DNA of 62,083 bases from Saprospiraceae bacterium (GCA_020629315.1 JAHDDO010000019.1:1-62083), one strand, 5' to 3'. Positions 1-8,446 are shown, numbered from the stretch's first letter. Program-made: numbers and translations. The notes: a model not told the origin generated them from the sequence alone.

Positions 1-49
1 GACCTCTTGACTGCCAGTCAAACGCTCTAGCCAACTGAGCTAAGGCCCC
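1..49 (-). tRNA. tRNA-Ala (anticodon GGC), 5' part, cut by window edge
   Basis: Read on the minus strand, the segment gives a 7-nt acceptor strand GGGGCCT, then TA, a D arm with GCTC/GAGC paired, one G, and a 5-bp anticodon stem TTTGA/TCAAG around the loop CTGGCAG. U33 is followed by GGC, so the anticodon reads Ala codon GCC. The variable loop starts (AGGTC) at the window edge, and the T arm and 3' acceptor strand lie outside. The fold is seen directly; the 3' half is assumed. Confidence 0.9.
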
Positions 50-244
50 TAAACCGTCTGGAGCAAGTTGCCGGATGTAAGATATAGCATTAAGATCCGT
101 ACTTTACTGCTCCATGTTAACACCTACAAAGTAAATGTATTTTTTGGAATAATTCCTAGATGTTCTTGCATTCCATTCATTCCCGTAAACCTAGCTTTGC
201 TTACTAAAATAAAGGACTACCTTTAGCCTATCTATTCCATAGCT

Positions 245-844
245 ATGAGACTACTTTATATCACTCGCATATCCATATTACTCTTTATTATTTATTCAGT
301 TGGATCTTGTGGTTTTACCGAAATTGATCCTGATGATTATGGTATATTCTCTATGCAAAATGATACAACCGTTGTCATGGATGGCTTGATAGATAGTGAT
401 ATAATTACCTACTGGGATAACTATATCCAAGCATTCCCAAACACCACATATATGATCATGATGGACTGTCCGGGTTCGACCGATGATGAGGCCAACTGGG
501 ATGCGTCAAAAAACATTCATGCCGCAGGTATACACATACACTTACCCAGCCATGCGGTTATCGCCTCAGGCGCGGTAGACCTCTTCCTTTCTGGACGTAA
601 ACGGACACGAGAGGCGGGTAGTCAATTGGGTGTTCATTCATGGTCTGATGGGGCAGGAAATGAAGCCACCGATTATCCAGTAGGCCATGAAGAGCATCAA
701 GGTGCTATAGATTACTATCAAGCTATTGGGTTTAGCCTATCTGATGCTGAAGCCTTTTATTATTTCACGATCAATGCAGCTAGTGCTGAGGATATTCATT
801 GGATGACAGATGACGAGATCAGCTTTTATAAGATCCTGAAGTAG
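245..844 (+). CDS. exported ClpP-fold-like protein (COG3904-like)
   Basis: This is a 199-residue protein with a hydrophobic N-terminus (about residues 7-22) ending in a lipobox-like SVGSC, so it is probably a lipoprotein or periplasmic protein. The middle resembles periplasmic ClpP/crotonase-fold proteins: a beta strand with VVMDGLID, then a segment IASGAVDLFLSGRKR where Ser takes the place of the usual nucleophile, followed by GVHSW. The C-terminal half has GHEEHQGAIDYY and FYYFTINAASAEDIHWM, a pattern I associate with that group. Peptidase activity is inference, because the Ser-His-Asp set was not verified. The gene stands alone, with a palindromic hairpin just after its stop codon. No clear Shine-Dalgarno sequence is visible. 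Confidence 0.6.
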   Translation: MRLLYITRISILLFIIYSVGSCGFTEIDPDDYGIFSMQNDTTVVMDGLIDSDIITYWDNYIQAFPNTTYMIMMDCPGSTDDEANWDASKNIHAAGIHIHLPSHAVIASGAVDLFLSGRKRTREAGSQLGVHSWSDGAGNEATDYPVGHEEHQGAIDYYQAIGFSLSDAEAFYYFTINAASAEDIHWMTDDEISFYKILK

Positions 845-1079
845 CCCTTCGAAGGCCCTCTCCTTATTAGTTTATTGCCTAAAAGGCATGCTTTTCCTTC
901 CGTAGCTATAGTTCGTGATAGCGATGAGAGGTAGTCGACGGAACGGCGAGTCCGCCGGCTTGCCAAGGACCAGGCTACCGACCGTAGCGCCGCTGTGAAT
1001 CTAGTTCGCAGCGGATCACCCTAAAAACAATGGATACACAAATCATGTTTGCCATTCTGGAGATAACTACCTTTATAGT
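845..1079. other. intergenic spacer with GC-rich nested inverted repeats
   Basis: The spacer starts with a palindrome CCTTCGAAGG and a small hairpin TGCC/GGCA followed by TTTT, which may terminate the upstream gene. Positions 898-1014 are much more GC-rich than the surrounding DNA and contain paired arms: TTCCGT/ACGGAA (898-903 with 938-943) enclosing GCTAT/ATAGC (905-909 with 918-922), CGGCG/CGCCG (944-948 with 953-957), and CCGCTG/CAGCGG (990-995 with 1009-1014). It could be a REP-like palindromic element or a structured RNA. No known RNA family was recognised. Confidence 0.5.
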
Positions 1080-1994
1080 ATGGCAGATACTACTTTTTGG
1101 ACTGGATCTCAACATTACTTATGTGATCCGGCTTTAGCGCAATCCTTTCACATCGCTCGAACCCTTGGAATGCCTTTATTGATCGAAGGTGAGCCAGGTA
1201 CTGGGAAAACGGAATTGCCCATACAATACGCTCGAGATTTGGGCTTGGATTTATTTATCTATCCCACGGGTTCCAAGAGTAATGTAGACCAATTTGTAGG
1301 TCGGTTTGATCACGTAAAATATTTGCGAGATTCTCAAATCGAGATTTTAAATGCGCAACGATCAGAAAAAGGCTTAGATGCATCCTTGCATACCAGCGGA
1401 AGAAATACTGAAAATCTGAGCGATTACGTCATAAAAGGCCCTTGTGCCCAAGCCTACGAATCGGCGAATTCTGTATTACTTATCGACGAAATTGATAAGG
1501 CGCCCAGAGAGTTTCCAAATGATCTTTTATATGCTTTATCTCACAGAAAACTAGTGATGCCAGAGTCTGGAGATGTTATCGAAGTGTCCGAGGAAAATAT
1601 GCCTGCTATTATAATTACCTCCAATAGAGAACAGGAGCTGCCTACGGCTTTTAAGGGGCGTTGTATATATCATTACATACACTTTCCGGATGCAGACACG
1701 ATGCAGAAAATCGTATCTAAACATCATCCAAAGATCGAGGATAAGGTAGTGGACAGGGCGATCGATATTTTCTATCATTTACGAAATATCGGATTAGATA
1801 GAGCACCGACTACGCGAGAGTTATTGAATTGGCTAAAATACATCAAGGATACGAGTAGTGAAGCGGCTATTGAAAAGATAGAAAAGCTTGAAGGTTTAGG
1901 AGCACTAGTAAAGACCCAGGCGGACCTTGAAAAGGTACAACGTCGTGTGTTAGGGGATTCAGAAGATTATTTTAGACGTAGCACGCCCAATTAA
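1080..1994 (+). CDS. MoxR-type AAA+ ATPase
   Basis: This is a 304-residue AAA+ ATPase. Walker A GEPGTGKT lies at residues 37-44 and Walker B VLLIDEIDKA at about 135-145. A sensor-1-like stretch AIIITSN follows, with an arginine-rich C-terminal part containing RAPTTRELLNWL. The family (MoxR/RavA/CoxD-like) usually acts as a chaperone that loads metals or remodels partners, together with a VWA protein. That partner follows immediately: the stop and the next start overlap in TAATG at 1992-1996, which indicates translational coupling. The start at 1080 is the first ATG that keeps the full P-loop domain. The client is unknown. Confidence 0.85.
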   Translation: MADTTFWTGSQHYLCDPALAQSFHIARTLGMPLLIEGEPGTGKTELPIQYARDLGLDLFIYPTGSKSNVDQFVGRFDHVKYLRDSQIEILNAQRSEKGLDASLHTSGRNTENLSDYVIKGPCAQAYESANSVLLIDEIDKAPREFPNDLLYALSHRKLVMPESGDVIEVSEENMPAIIITSNREQELPTAFKGRCIYHYIHFPDADTMQKIVSKHHPKIEDKVVDRAIDIFYHLRNIGLDRAPTTRELLNWLKYIKDTSSEAAIEKIEKLEGLGALVKTQADLEKVQRRVLGDSEDYFRRSTPN

Positions 1995-3328
1995 TGTTTA
2001 CTCGATTACCGGCATATTTTAAAGACTTTGGTTTGGACGTTGATGTCCGAGCGCTGTTAGTAATGCAGCGCGCTTTTCAAAAGGGTTTGATTAAAACCTT
2101 GGGTGATATTTACAATGTTTTAAAAGGAATTATTGTTAAGGATCCTATGCATATGGGTCCTTTTACAAAAGCCTACTATTCCTATTTTATGAACATTGAG
2201 ATAGGTGAACGAGAATCACTTGAAGATGCGATCTTACGCTCAGAATATTTCAGAAAATGGCGGGATGATCAGATCGATCGATTTGGAGATGACGCCGAAG
2301 ATGAGACCTGGGTGCATCGTTTTTTGGATCAAGCGCACTTGACACAATACGATATAAAGGAGGTTTTGGATGGGCGAGACATTTGGGATAAGGATTCAGG
2401 TGATGTAGAAGATGAAAATTGGGATGCCTTACACGAAGAAGCTATTGAGAAACGCTTAGAAAAAATGGCGGACTATTCAGATTTGAGTTTGGAGGAACTA
2501 CTAGAGCGGATGCAGCAAGTCCGAGAGCAACAAAAAGGAAGACATAGTGGGGGCAGTCATTGGATCGGTCAAGCGGGTATTTCACCTTACGGTTTTGGTG
2601 GCGCTGCTAAAGATGGGATTCGAGTGGGTGGTCATGGCGGCGGTAAGATGGCGCGACGGGTGTTGCAGGATGAAAAGTATTTTCCTGTAGATAGAGATGC
2701 TATCTTAAATGATACCAATGTAGATGCTGCCTTATCGAGCTTGAAGGGCGTTATTCAAGAATCTTCGACGGAATATTTAGATGTAAAGCAGACAATCCAA
2801 CAAGGATTAAAACGTGGTGGTTTATTCATACCTGAGTTAAAATATGAAACTGATCAGCAATTACGAGTCATCCTTTTAATTGATAATGGAGGGTACTCCA
2901 TGGATCCATATATCCGTCAGGTGCAGCTATTATTCAGAAAAATGAAAACAAGATTTGCCCATGATCTTGAAACGTATTATTTCCATAATACGATTTATGA
3001 TCGGGTCTATGAAGATGCGCAACGAAGGAAGGCTATATCTATTGAGCGCGTCTTAGAAAAGGACAAAGCCTATCACGTGTTTATCATTGGAGATGCAGCC
3101 ATGGCGTCTTACGAATTGAGCAAAACAAGTATGAATACCTATCGTGCATTATGCCAGCATTTTACTAAGATATGCTGGCTAAATCCGGAATTGGAGCGAT
3201 ATTGGAAGCACACATTTACTATCATGGTTATCAAAGAATTGGTTCCTATGTTTACCTTGACCCCAAATGGTATTGAAAAGGCCGTGGTACATATGAATCG
3301 AAAATTAAAGAGTGCCAATGAAATTTGA
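1994..3328 (+). CDS. VWA-domain (CoxE-like) protein, partner of MoxR ATPase
   Basis: This is a 444-residue soluble protein. The N-terminal 200 residues are helical and acidic. A Gly-rich linker (about 185-220, rich in GG, HGG and GGG) leads to a C-terminal von Willebrand A-like domain (about 290-430). The MIDAS segment reads LLIDNGGYSMDPY, so the classical DxSxS is altered to DNGGYS. CoxE/VWA partners of MoxR ATPases act in cofactor insertion or complex assembly. One-base overlap with the ATPase gene and overlap with the downstream helicase gene suggest a single transcript. Metal binding by the modified MIDAS is uncertain. Confidence 0.75.
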   Translation: MFTRLPAYFKDFGLDVDVRALLVMQRAFQKGLIKTLGDIYNVLKGIIVKDPMHMGPFTKAYYSYFMNIEIGERESLEDAILRSEYFRKWRDDQIDRFGDDAEDETWVHRFLDQAHLTQYDIKEVLDGRDIWDKDSGDVEDENWDALHEEAIEKRLEKMADYSDLSLEELLERMQQVREQQKGRHSGGSHWIGQAGISPYGFGGAAKDGIRVGGHGGGKMARRVLQDEKYFPVDRDAILNDTNVDAALSSLKGVIQESSTEYLDVKQTIQQGLKRGGLFIPELKYETDQQLRVILLIDNGGYSMDPYIRQVQLLFRKMKTRFAHDLETYYFHNTIYDRVYEDAQRRKAISIERVLEKDKAYHVFIIGDAAMASYELSKTSMNTYRALCQHFTKICWLNPELERYWKHTFTIMVIKELVPMFTLTPNGIEKAVVHMNRKLKSANEI

Positions 3329-4631
3329 AGATGTAAATATCAATAAAGGACTGTATCAAGCGCTACAGGATATGGAGCTGGATACCATGAGTGAGATCCA
3401 AGCTCGTTCATTTTCGTCTATCATGTCTGGCAAGGATTTTATTGGTATTGCACAGACAGGTACGGGTAAAACGATAGCCTATCTCCTACCCTTGCTTCGT
3501 ATGTATCAGTATGAAAAAAAGAAAGAGCCTAAGGTTCTAATTCTAGTGCCTACCCGTGAATTAGTCTTGCAGGTTTTGCAAACCATACAAGAGTTAGGCA
3601 GTTATTTAAGTGCTCGTGCTTTTGGTGTTTTTGGCGGTGTGAATATTAATACACAACGGTTGCGAATAGCTGAAGGGTACGATATCATCATCGGTACGCC
3701 TGGTAGAACCATGGATCTTTTGTTAGATGGTACCATCAACCCAAAGCGAATAAAAAAGCTAGTTATTGATGAGTATGATGAAATGCTAAATGAGGGATTT
3801 AGAATCCAATTAGGTACCATTTTAGATCTGCTTCCAAAGAAAAAACAAGTGCTTCTTTTTTCCGCTACTCGTTCTGAGACCATGGAAGCCTTGGCTGAAG
3901 ATTTTATGCTAAACCCAGCCATAGTTGTTGTCAAACCAGAAATTAAGGTACTGCCTCAAATTGCTCAATTTGGGTATTATGCCGACAACTTCAATTCGAA
4001 ATTCGATTTACTTCGAACTATTTGGGATGCTTCATTTGAAAAGGTTTTGATATTTACAAAAAGTAAGCATGTTGCTGATCTTTTGTTTGAGCGGTTCAAT
4101 GTCCATGGTTTTGAGAAGGTCGATCATATACATTCTAACAAATCACAGAATTACAGAATTCGGGTTATTGAATCTTACAGAGAAGGGGCCTTGGATACCC
4201 TAATCACTACTGATCTAATGGCACGAGGAATTGATGTTCCAGATATTACTCATGTTATTAATTTTGATCTACCTCAAGATGTGGAATCATATATCCATCG
4301 AATGGGTCGAACGGGACGTTTTGACAGGTCTGGAATTCTCATTGATTTTATTAATGAAAAAGATCGACTATTTCATAGCCAATTGAATGAAGCCTTAGAA
4401 GAGCGAATTGTCTTTCCCGATGTACCTGAGGAATATGTGCCATCTGAAGAATACTTGGAATTCGAATTGATCGAGATAAAAGGTGGTGATAAGGCCTACT
4501 ATGTACCGACCAAGTTAAAACACTCCCAAGGGGCCTATCACGAGAAGAAAGCAAAAAATAAGAAAGTGAACTTAGGTAGTGCATATTGGCGTAAGCAAAA
4601 GGCCAAAAAAGGGAATAAAAGAAGGTCCTAG
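3318..4631 (+). CDS. DEAD-box family ATP-dependent RNA helicase (DEYD variant)
   Basis: This is a 437-residue SF2 RNA helicase from the ATG at 3318; an in-frame GTG at 3312 is also possible. Motifs in order are AQTGTGKT (I), PTRELV (Ia), TPGR (Ib), DEYD (II), SAT (III), the motif V region ARGIDVPD and the motif VI region HRMGRTGR. Motif II reads DEYD rather than DEAD. The C-terminus is Lys/Arg-rich, as in cold-shock or ribosome-assembly helicases that use a basic tail for RNA binding. The start overlaps the VWA gene by 11 bases, so it is probably in the same operon, although a functional link to the AAA+/VWA pair is not established. Confidence 0.9.
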   Translation: MKFEDVNINKGLYQALQDMELDTMSEIQARSFSSIMSGKDFIGIAQTGTGKTIAYLLPLLRMYQYEKKKEPKVLILVPTRELVLQVLQTIQELGSYLSARAFGVFGGVNINTQRLRIAEGYDIIIGTPGRTMDLLLDGTINPKRIKKLVIDEYDEMLNEGFRIQLGTILDLLPKKKQVLLFSATRSETMEALAEDFMLNPAIVVVKPEIKVLPQIAQFGYYADNFNSKFDLLRTIWDASFEKVLIFTKSKHVADLLFERFNVHGFEKVDHIHSNKSQNYRIRVIESYREGALDTLITTDLMARGIDVPDITHVINFDLPQDVESYIHRMGRTGRFDRSGILIDFINEKDRLFHSQLNEALEERIVFPDVPEEYVPSEEYLEFELIEIKGGDKAYYVPTKLKHSQGAYHEKKAKNKKVNLGSAYWRKQKAKKGNKRRS

Positions 4632-4697
4632 GCCCTGAAATAACGGGGATTTCAATTATTTTTGAAAAATTGTTGAGTTACGGAATTATTCTGTACA

Positions 4698-4811
4698 TAC
4701 TTTGGTTTACTTGATGGACTGTAACTAGCCTCCCAATGCTGATCCCAAAGCTTGGTTAAAATAAACAATGCGATTTCAATTCCAATTTTTAATTCATTTA
4801 AAACCAAAGTA
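4698..4811. repeat. 11-bp perfect inverted repeat in the leader of the DUF937 gene
   Basis: TACTTTGGTTT at 4698-4708 is exactly complementary to AAACCAAAGTA at 4801-4811, which ends four bases before the ATG at 4816. In a transcript the arms could close a stem over roughly 90 bases of leader and occlude the ribosome site. Pairing is seen in the sequence; a regulatory role is inference. Confidence 0.35.
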
Positions 4812-4815
4812 AACA

Positions 4816-6387
4816 ATGGCAAACTTTTTAATGGACAGCGTTAAAGCTGTAATTTCTAACGCTGTAGTTGACAAAGCCGCCAGTTTCATTGGCATCGAGA
4901 ACAGAACAGTTACCAATTTAATGAAGACCTTTCTTCCGGCTTTGATTGGAGGTGTGGCACATAAAGGAAGGAGCGCATCAGGCGCTAGTGATATCATGGA
5001 TCTAATCTCTAGAAGAGGATTAGGTGATGATTCTATTGGCGACCTAATGGGTATCTTTTCTGACAAATCCAAGGGAGATGCTTTTATGAAAGGCGGATCT
5101 GAAATCCTTCCTGCGATTTTCGGTAATCGTCAAGATGGTATTATGGACGTTCTTCTAAAAGGAAGTGGCGTAAAGAAAGGAATAGGTTCTAGCCTTATGA
5201 GCTTTTTAGCACCTATCGTTCTTAGTAAGCTAGGTAGTGTTATCAAAAACAAAGCTATGGATGCAGCTGGCTTGAGCAGGTATCTAGGCGAGCAAAAATC
5301 TAGCTATGCTAATTTAATTCCAGGTGGATTGTTTGATGGAAACGCGGGTGTAGCTGCTAGCGGTGGCACAAGTACCCCTTCAACAAATAACTCTGGCGGT
5401 GGCGGAGGATTCCTTAAGTGGTTACTTCCATTATTATTGATCGGTGGTTTAGTATGGTTCCTTACTAAAGGAGGATGCAATGCTCCAGAAATGGCTGGTA
5501 ATGATACTAAAACAGAAATGAAAGATGATCATGCTGGTCACGACCATAGTGGACATGATCACTCAGGTCACGATCATTCAGGTCATGATCATAGTGGACA
5601 CGATCACAGTGGCAATAAAGGAACATCTGTTACCAATACATCTTCTGCTTCGGCTTCATATAGCTTAAATGCAGCGGGTGATATCGTAGACGCTAATGGA
5701 AAGGTAATTCACAAATCAGGCGGATACTCAATTGATGATTCTGGAAACCTAGTTGATGCGGCAGGAAATGTTATTTCAAGAGCGGGAGCTTTTGGTGACA
5801 AAATGCTTGAAGGTTTGAGAAAGACATATGGTAAATTGACTGGTACTAAATATAGCATTGACGCTAATGGAAACTTAGTGGATGGTGCAGGGAAGATCCT
5901 TTATAAAAAAGGAGACTTCATGGAGAAAGACGGATACTATGTTGATAAAGACGGGAACCGTCTAGGTAGAATCCTTAAGAAAATCGGAGAAGCGATTGCT
6001 AATGCGGCTGATGCAGTAGGTGACGCAGCTAAAGATGCGGCTGGTGCTGCAGCTGGTGCTGTTGCGGCTGGTGCTGATAAGTTTAAGAATTTATTCTCAG
6101 ACATGGTTGCAAAGAAAGCGGGTGTAGAAAGTAGCTATAGATTGAACAATATTGAGTTCAATGAGGAAAACCACAGAATCACAAACTTCTCTAAAGCGGA
6201 AGTAGAAGGTTTGGCGGCTGCTTTAAAAGCAAACCCAGATGGTAAGATGCAAGTGAGTGCTTCTACGTTAGATAGAGCAAAAGTGGTTAAGCAAATGCTT
6301 GTAACATTAGGTGTTAAAGACGGTCAGATTTCTGCGAAGAAAAATAAAGACTTTGATACTAACCAAGTACAAGTTTCAGTAGACTAA
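4816..6387 (+). CDS. DUF937-like membrane protein with His-Asp repeat and degenerate OmpA-like end
   Basis: This is a 523-residue protein. Residues 1-150 resemble DUF937, with hydrophobic helices and a NLMKTFLPALIGG-type motif. A Gly-rich linker precedes one membrane segment (about 196-217, WLLPLLLIGGLVWFL). A metal-ligand tract of consecutive GHDHS units lies at about 239-266. Three imperfect YSxDxxGNLVDAxGxxI repeats follow at about 280-380, then an Ala-rich helix (about 395-425), and finally a region aligning with the end of OmpA domains but lacking the NRRIE signature. A paralogue at 58188 keeps a complete OmpA domain. The C-terminal part is probably periplasmic. The His tract suggests Zn, Ni or Co binding, which is inference. 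Confidence 0.65.
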   Translation: MANFLMDSVKAVISNAVVDKAASFIGIENRTVTNLMKTFLPALIGGVAHKGRSASGASDIMDLISRRGLGDDSIGDLMGIFSDKSKGDAFMKGGSEILPAIFGNRQDGIMDVLLKGSGVKKGIGSSLMSFLAPIVLSKLGSVIKNKAMDAAGLSRYLGEQKSSYANLIPGGLFDGNAGVAASGGTSTPSTNNSGGGGGFLKWLLPLLLIGGLVWFLTKGGCNAPEMAGNDTKTEMKDDHAGHDHSGHDHSGHDHSGHDHSGHDHSGNKGTSVTNTSSASASYSLNAAGDIVDANGKVIHKSGGYSIDDSGNLVDAAGNVISRAGAFGDKMLEGLRKTYGKLTGTKYSIDANGNLVDGAGKILYKKGDFMEKDGYYVDKDGNRLGRILKKIGEAIANAADAVGDAAKDAAGAAAGAVAAGADKFKNLFSDMVAKKAGVESSYRLNNIEFNEENHRITNFSKAEVEGLAAALKANPDGKMQVSASTLDRAKVVKQMLVTLGVKDGQISAKKNKDFDTNQVQVSVD

Positions 6388-6406
6388 ACACTTGATAGAA
6401 TATAAG

Positions 6407-6441
6407 AAAAGGGAGCTGTCTATGGGCAGCTCCCTTTTTTT
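6407..6441. terminator. bidirectional intrinsic terminator between DUF937 gene and ssb
   Basis: AAAAGGGAGCTG (6407-6418) pairs with CAGCTCCCTTTT (6427-6438) around an 8-base loop. A T run follows on the plus strand and the A run serves the minus strand. It lies between two convergent genes and fits both. Confidence 0.9.
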
Positions 6442-6445
6442 ATTT

Positions 6446-6796
6446 TTACAAAGCAATTTCTTGCTTGTGGTTTAATTTTATGAATTCACTTGCCTGGATG
6501 GTGGTTCCATACCGCTTCTCGCCATGCTGGTCTTCATATTGGTTGTATTTTATTTTGCCCAATATGGCTACAGTATCGCCTTTGGTAAGTAAATCATTCA
6601 TAGTTTCAGCTATGGGGCCCCAAGCCCTTACTTGATGCCAATGAGTTTCTGCTGATTTTTCGCCTTCTGCATTCTTGTAGACTTCATTAGTCGCCAAACT
6701 AAATTTGGCAAGTTTTTGACCCGATTCAAGAGATTTCAATTCAACATCTGCCCCTAGGTTACCAATAAGTCTAACACTGTTCTTTAAATTATTCAT
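6446..6796 (-). CDS. ssb: single-stranded DNA-binding protein (short form)
   Basis: This is a 116-residue OB-fold SSB. It begins MNNLKNSVRLIGNLG and carries the conserved KFSLATNE, WHQVRAWG and GDTVAILGKI segments. It is shorter than housekeeping SSBs (about 150-180) and ends LNHKQEIAL, without the Pro/Gly-rich linker and acidic DDDIPF-type tip that recruits partner proteins. It is therefore probably an accessory or conjugation/competence-type SSB, with a full-length copy elsewhere (inference). A minus-7-like TACCTTTG lies on its strand at 6828-6835. Confidence 0.9.
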   Translation of the reverse strand: MNNLKNSVRLIGNLGADVELKSLESGQKLAKFSLATNEVYKNAEGEKSAETHWHQVRAWGPIAETMNDLLTKGDTVAILGKIKYNQYEDQHGEKRYGTTIQASEFIKLNHKQEIAL

Positions 6797-6827
6797 GGTG
6801 TTGTTTTTAATAATGATTTAATATTTC

Positions 6828-6835
6828 CAAAGGTA
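6828..6835 (-). promoter_or_regulatory. candidate minus-7 box (TACCTTTG) of ssb
   Basis: The minus strand reads TACCTTTG, matching the Bacteroidota minus-7 consensus TAnnTTTG, 32 bases upstream of the ssb ATG. No convincing TTTG minus-33 element was seen at the usual spacing, so this is only a candidate. Confidence 0.4.
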
Positions 6836-6982
6836 AGCTCAAATCGAACTCCGCCCCTATCTTAAAAGCGTTTAGAAACGACTATTGAGGTCTGAGCAGT
6901 ACTTTTTTTGTTTTTATCCAGCCACCTAAATAGGGTTAGTTCCTCGATTGTGTGTCTTACTAGCAAATGACTCTAAAATAAG

Positions 6983-7552
6983 ATGAGGCATCGAAACACC
7001 CTGATTTTCTTAAGTTTCCTGTTTATGCTAATGACTAGCACAGTATTCGCCCAGAATGATGGAAATCTAAGAACTGAACAAAAGACAGACGCTGGCAGAA
7101 GTTTCATTTTTGGAACTTCTATCGGTTACCCCCTAGGTATTTTTGACATCCCTAATGCTGGTATTTATGTGGGCATTCATCCAAGATGGCGTATTTCTGA
7201 CATCTTTTGGATCGATACTCAGATATCCTATTCTCACAGTCGATTTGATCGAGACGATGATATCTTCTCTCACGATGGAGGTCAAACGAATAGCTATAGC
7301 GCTATTTTTGGTCCTCGCCTATACATGATGGGATCGAATAAGAATATTAGACCATATGCCAATTTGCTTATTGGATATGGCGCAACCGTGGATCAAGAAT
7401 ACAATGCGGATGATGAATTAAAATATGCCACCTTTGGTGTATACAGTTTTAGTTTTGGTATTTATTTAGAGATCAACAAGCGATTCTTTTTTGGTGGCGC
7501 TGTAGAAGGTGCTCATACCGAAGCTGTAGTAAAACTTGGATACAATTTGTAA
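6983..7552 (+). CDS. small outer-membrane beta-barrel protein
   Basis: This is a 189-residue protein with a signal peptide (hydrophobic residues 7-22, ending VFAQ|N). The mature part has alternating amphipathic strands with aromatic girdle residues (IGYPLGIFDI, ISYSHSRF, FGPRLYMMG, PYANLLIGYGA, FSFGIYLEI) and ends in a strand with VVKLGYNL. That architecture is typical of 8-stranded outer-membrane barrels of Bacteroidota. No specific function was recognised. It is monocistronic, with a strong hairpin terminator behind it. Confidence 0.65.
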   Translation: MRHRNTLIFLSFLFMLMTSTVFAQNDGNLRTEQKTDAGRSFIFGTSIGYPLGIFDIPNAGIYVGIHPRWRISDIFWIDTQISYSHSRFDRDDDIFSHDGGQTNSYSAIFGPRLYMMGSNKNIRPYANLLIGYGATVDQEYNADDELKYATFGVYSFSFGIYLEINKRFFFGGAVEGAHTEAVVKLGYNL

Positions 7553-7573
7553 AGATAAACCCGTACGAATAGC

Positions 7574-7609
7574 AAAATCCCTTTGATCTTTTGATCAAGG
7601 GATTTTTTA
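7574..7609. terminator. intrinsic terminator
   Basis: AAAATCCCTT (7574-7583) pairs with AAGGGATTTT (7597-7606). An inner GATC/GATC pairing extends the stem and T residues follow. It ends the barrel gene and overlaps the stop of the convergent coiled-coil gene. Confidence 0.8.
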
Positions 7610-8446
7610 ATTTCTACCTATTTCTTCCAGCAATTTGTGATATTGCTGATTAACATTGACAAACTTTGATTTGAATTCTTTTATTGAATCCAGCATCCCT
7701 TGCTTAACGATGCTTTCTCCCTTCAAGGTATCCTTCAATTCTGTATTTTCAACGGTAGCATGGTCGAATGCTTTTTTCAAATTGGCTAACTCATGATGGG
7801 TATCATAATGCATTTTTTCCCAATAGGCCCGTTCCTTATCAATCTTATTTTTCTCTGTATCCAGCAAGCGTAATTGCTTTTTGATTTTAGCCAGTTCGTT
7901 AATCTCGCTAGTCTGATTCTTAAGTTTTGCATTTAGCTTTTCAGTCGTGTGTTGTCCCGTGCTAACAGCGTGACGAAGATTTCCGATCTCCTTTTCTAAT
8001 TTATCTTTTATACTCTTCCAGTTCTTACTGTCATGAAGATCCTTTTGATACTTCTCTGACCAGTTTCTTACTTCTTCTTTATGAAATTCTATCTTATTTT
8101 CTAGACCTATGAGCTGGTCCTGAGTACGTTGTAATTCGTTGGATGCACTATTCTTTTCTGATGTGATTATGGAAAACTGGGTGTGGAGTTGATCGTACTT
8201 TTCTTGAAGTTCTTTTAGTGACGCTTGTTGCCCTTGTTCTAATTCTTCAGCTTTCGTCTTCCATCGTAGTTGACTTTTCTCAAGCTTTTGCACGGTAGAT
8301 TTATGTTTGACTTGTTTTTTTTCAAGTGCCTTGAAATCTTTTTTAATTTGAGTATAGTCTTTAGAAATTACCTGATTTGTAATAAGGTAAGTAACGATAA
8401 CGGCTCCTATAATCGAGCTAATGAGTACAAGAAGTGAGAAGGTCAT
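7607..8446 (-). CDS. membrane-anchored coiled-coil protein
   Basis: This is a 279-residue protein. The N-terminal hydrophobic segment (about residues 2-22) is an uncleaved anchor, and nearly all the rest is heptad-rich coiled coil with many Lys, Glu and Gln (for example KALEKKQVKHKSTVQKLEKSQ). No catalytic motif is visible. Such proteins act as structural or tethering factors in the envelope, but no specific function can be assigned. The gene is transcribed alone. Confidence 0.6.
   Translation of the reverse strand: MTFSLLVLISSIIGAVIVTYLITNQVISKDYTQIKKDFKALEKKQVKHKSTVQKLEKSQLRWKTKAEELEQGQQASLKELQEKYDQLHTQFSIITSEKNSASNELQRTQDQLIGLENKIEFHKEEVRNWSEKYQKDLHDSKNWKSIKDKLEKEIGNLRHAVSTGQHTTEKLNAKLKNQTSEINELAKIKKQLRLLDTEKNKIDKERAYWEKMHYDTHHELANLKKAFDHATVENTELKDTLKGESIVKQGMLDSIKEFKSKFVNVNQQYHKLLEEIGRN

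Noticed and set aside
1..49. tRNA-Gly(GCC) as an alternative to tRNA-Ala
   Set aside because: With U33 in the 7-base loop CTGGCAG, the anticodon is GGC (Ala), and the acceptor start GGGGCCT fits Ala.
898..1014. tmRNA or RNase P RNA as identity of the GC-rich structured block
   Set aside because: It is too short, with no tRNA-like ends, no resume codon and no conserved RNase P cores.
5527..5616. CRISPR-like or tandem DNA repeat array
   Set aside because: The 15-bp period encodes GHDHS in frame with codon variation and has no spacers; it is a protein repeat.
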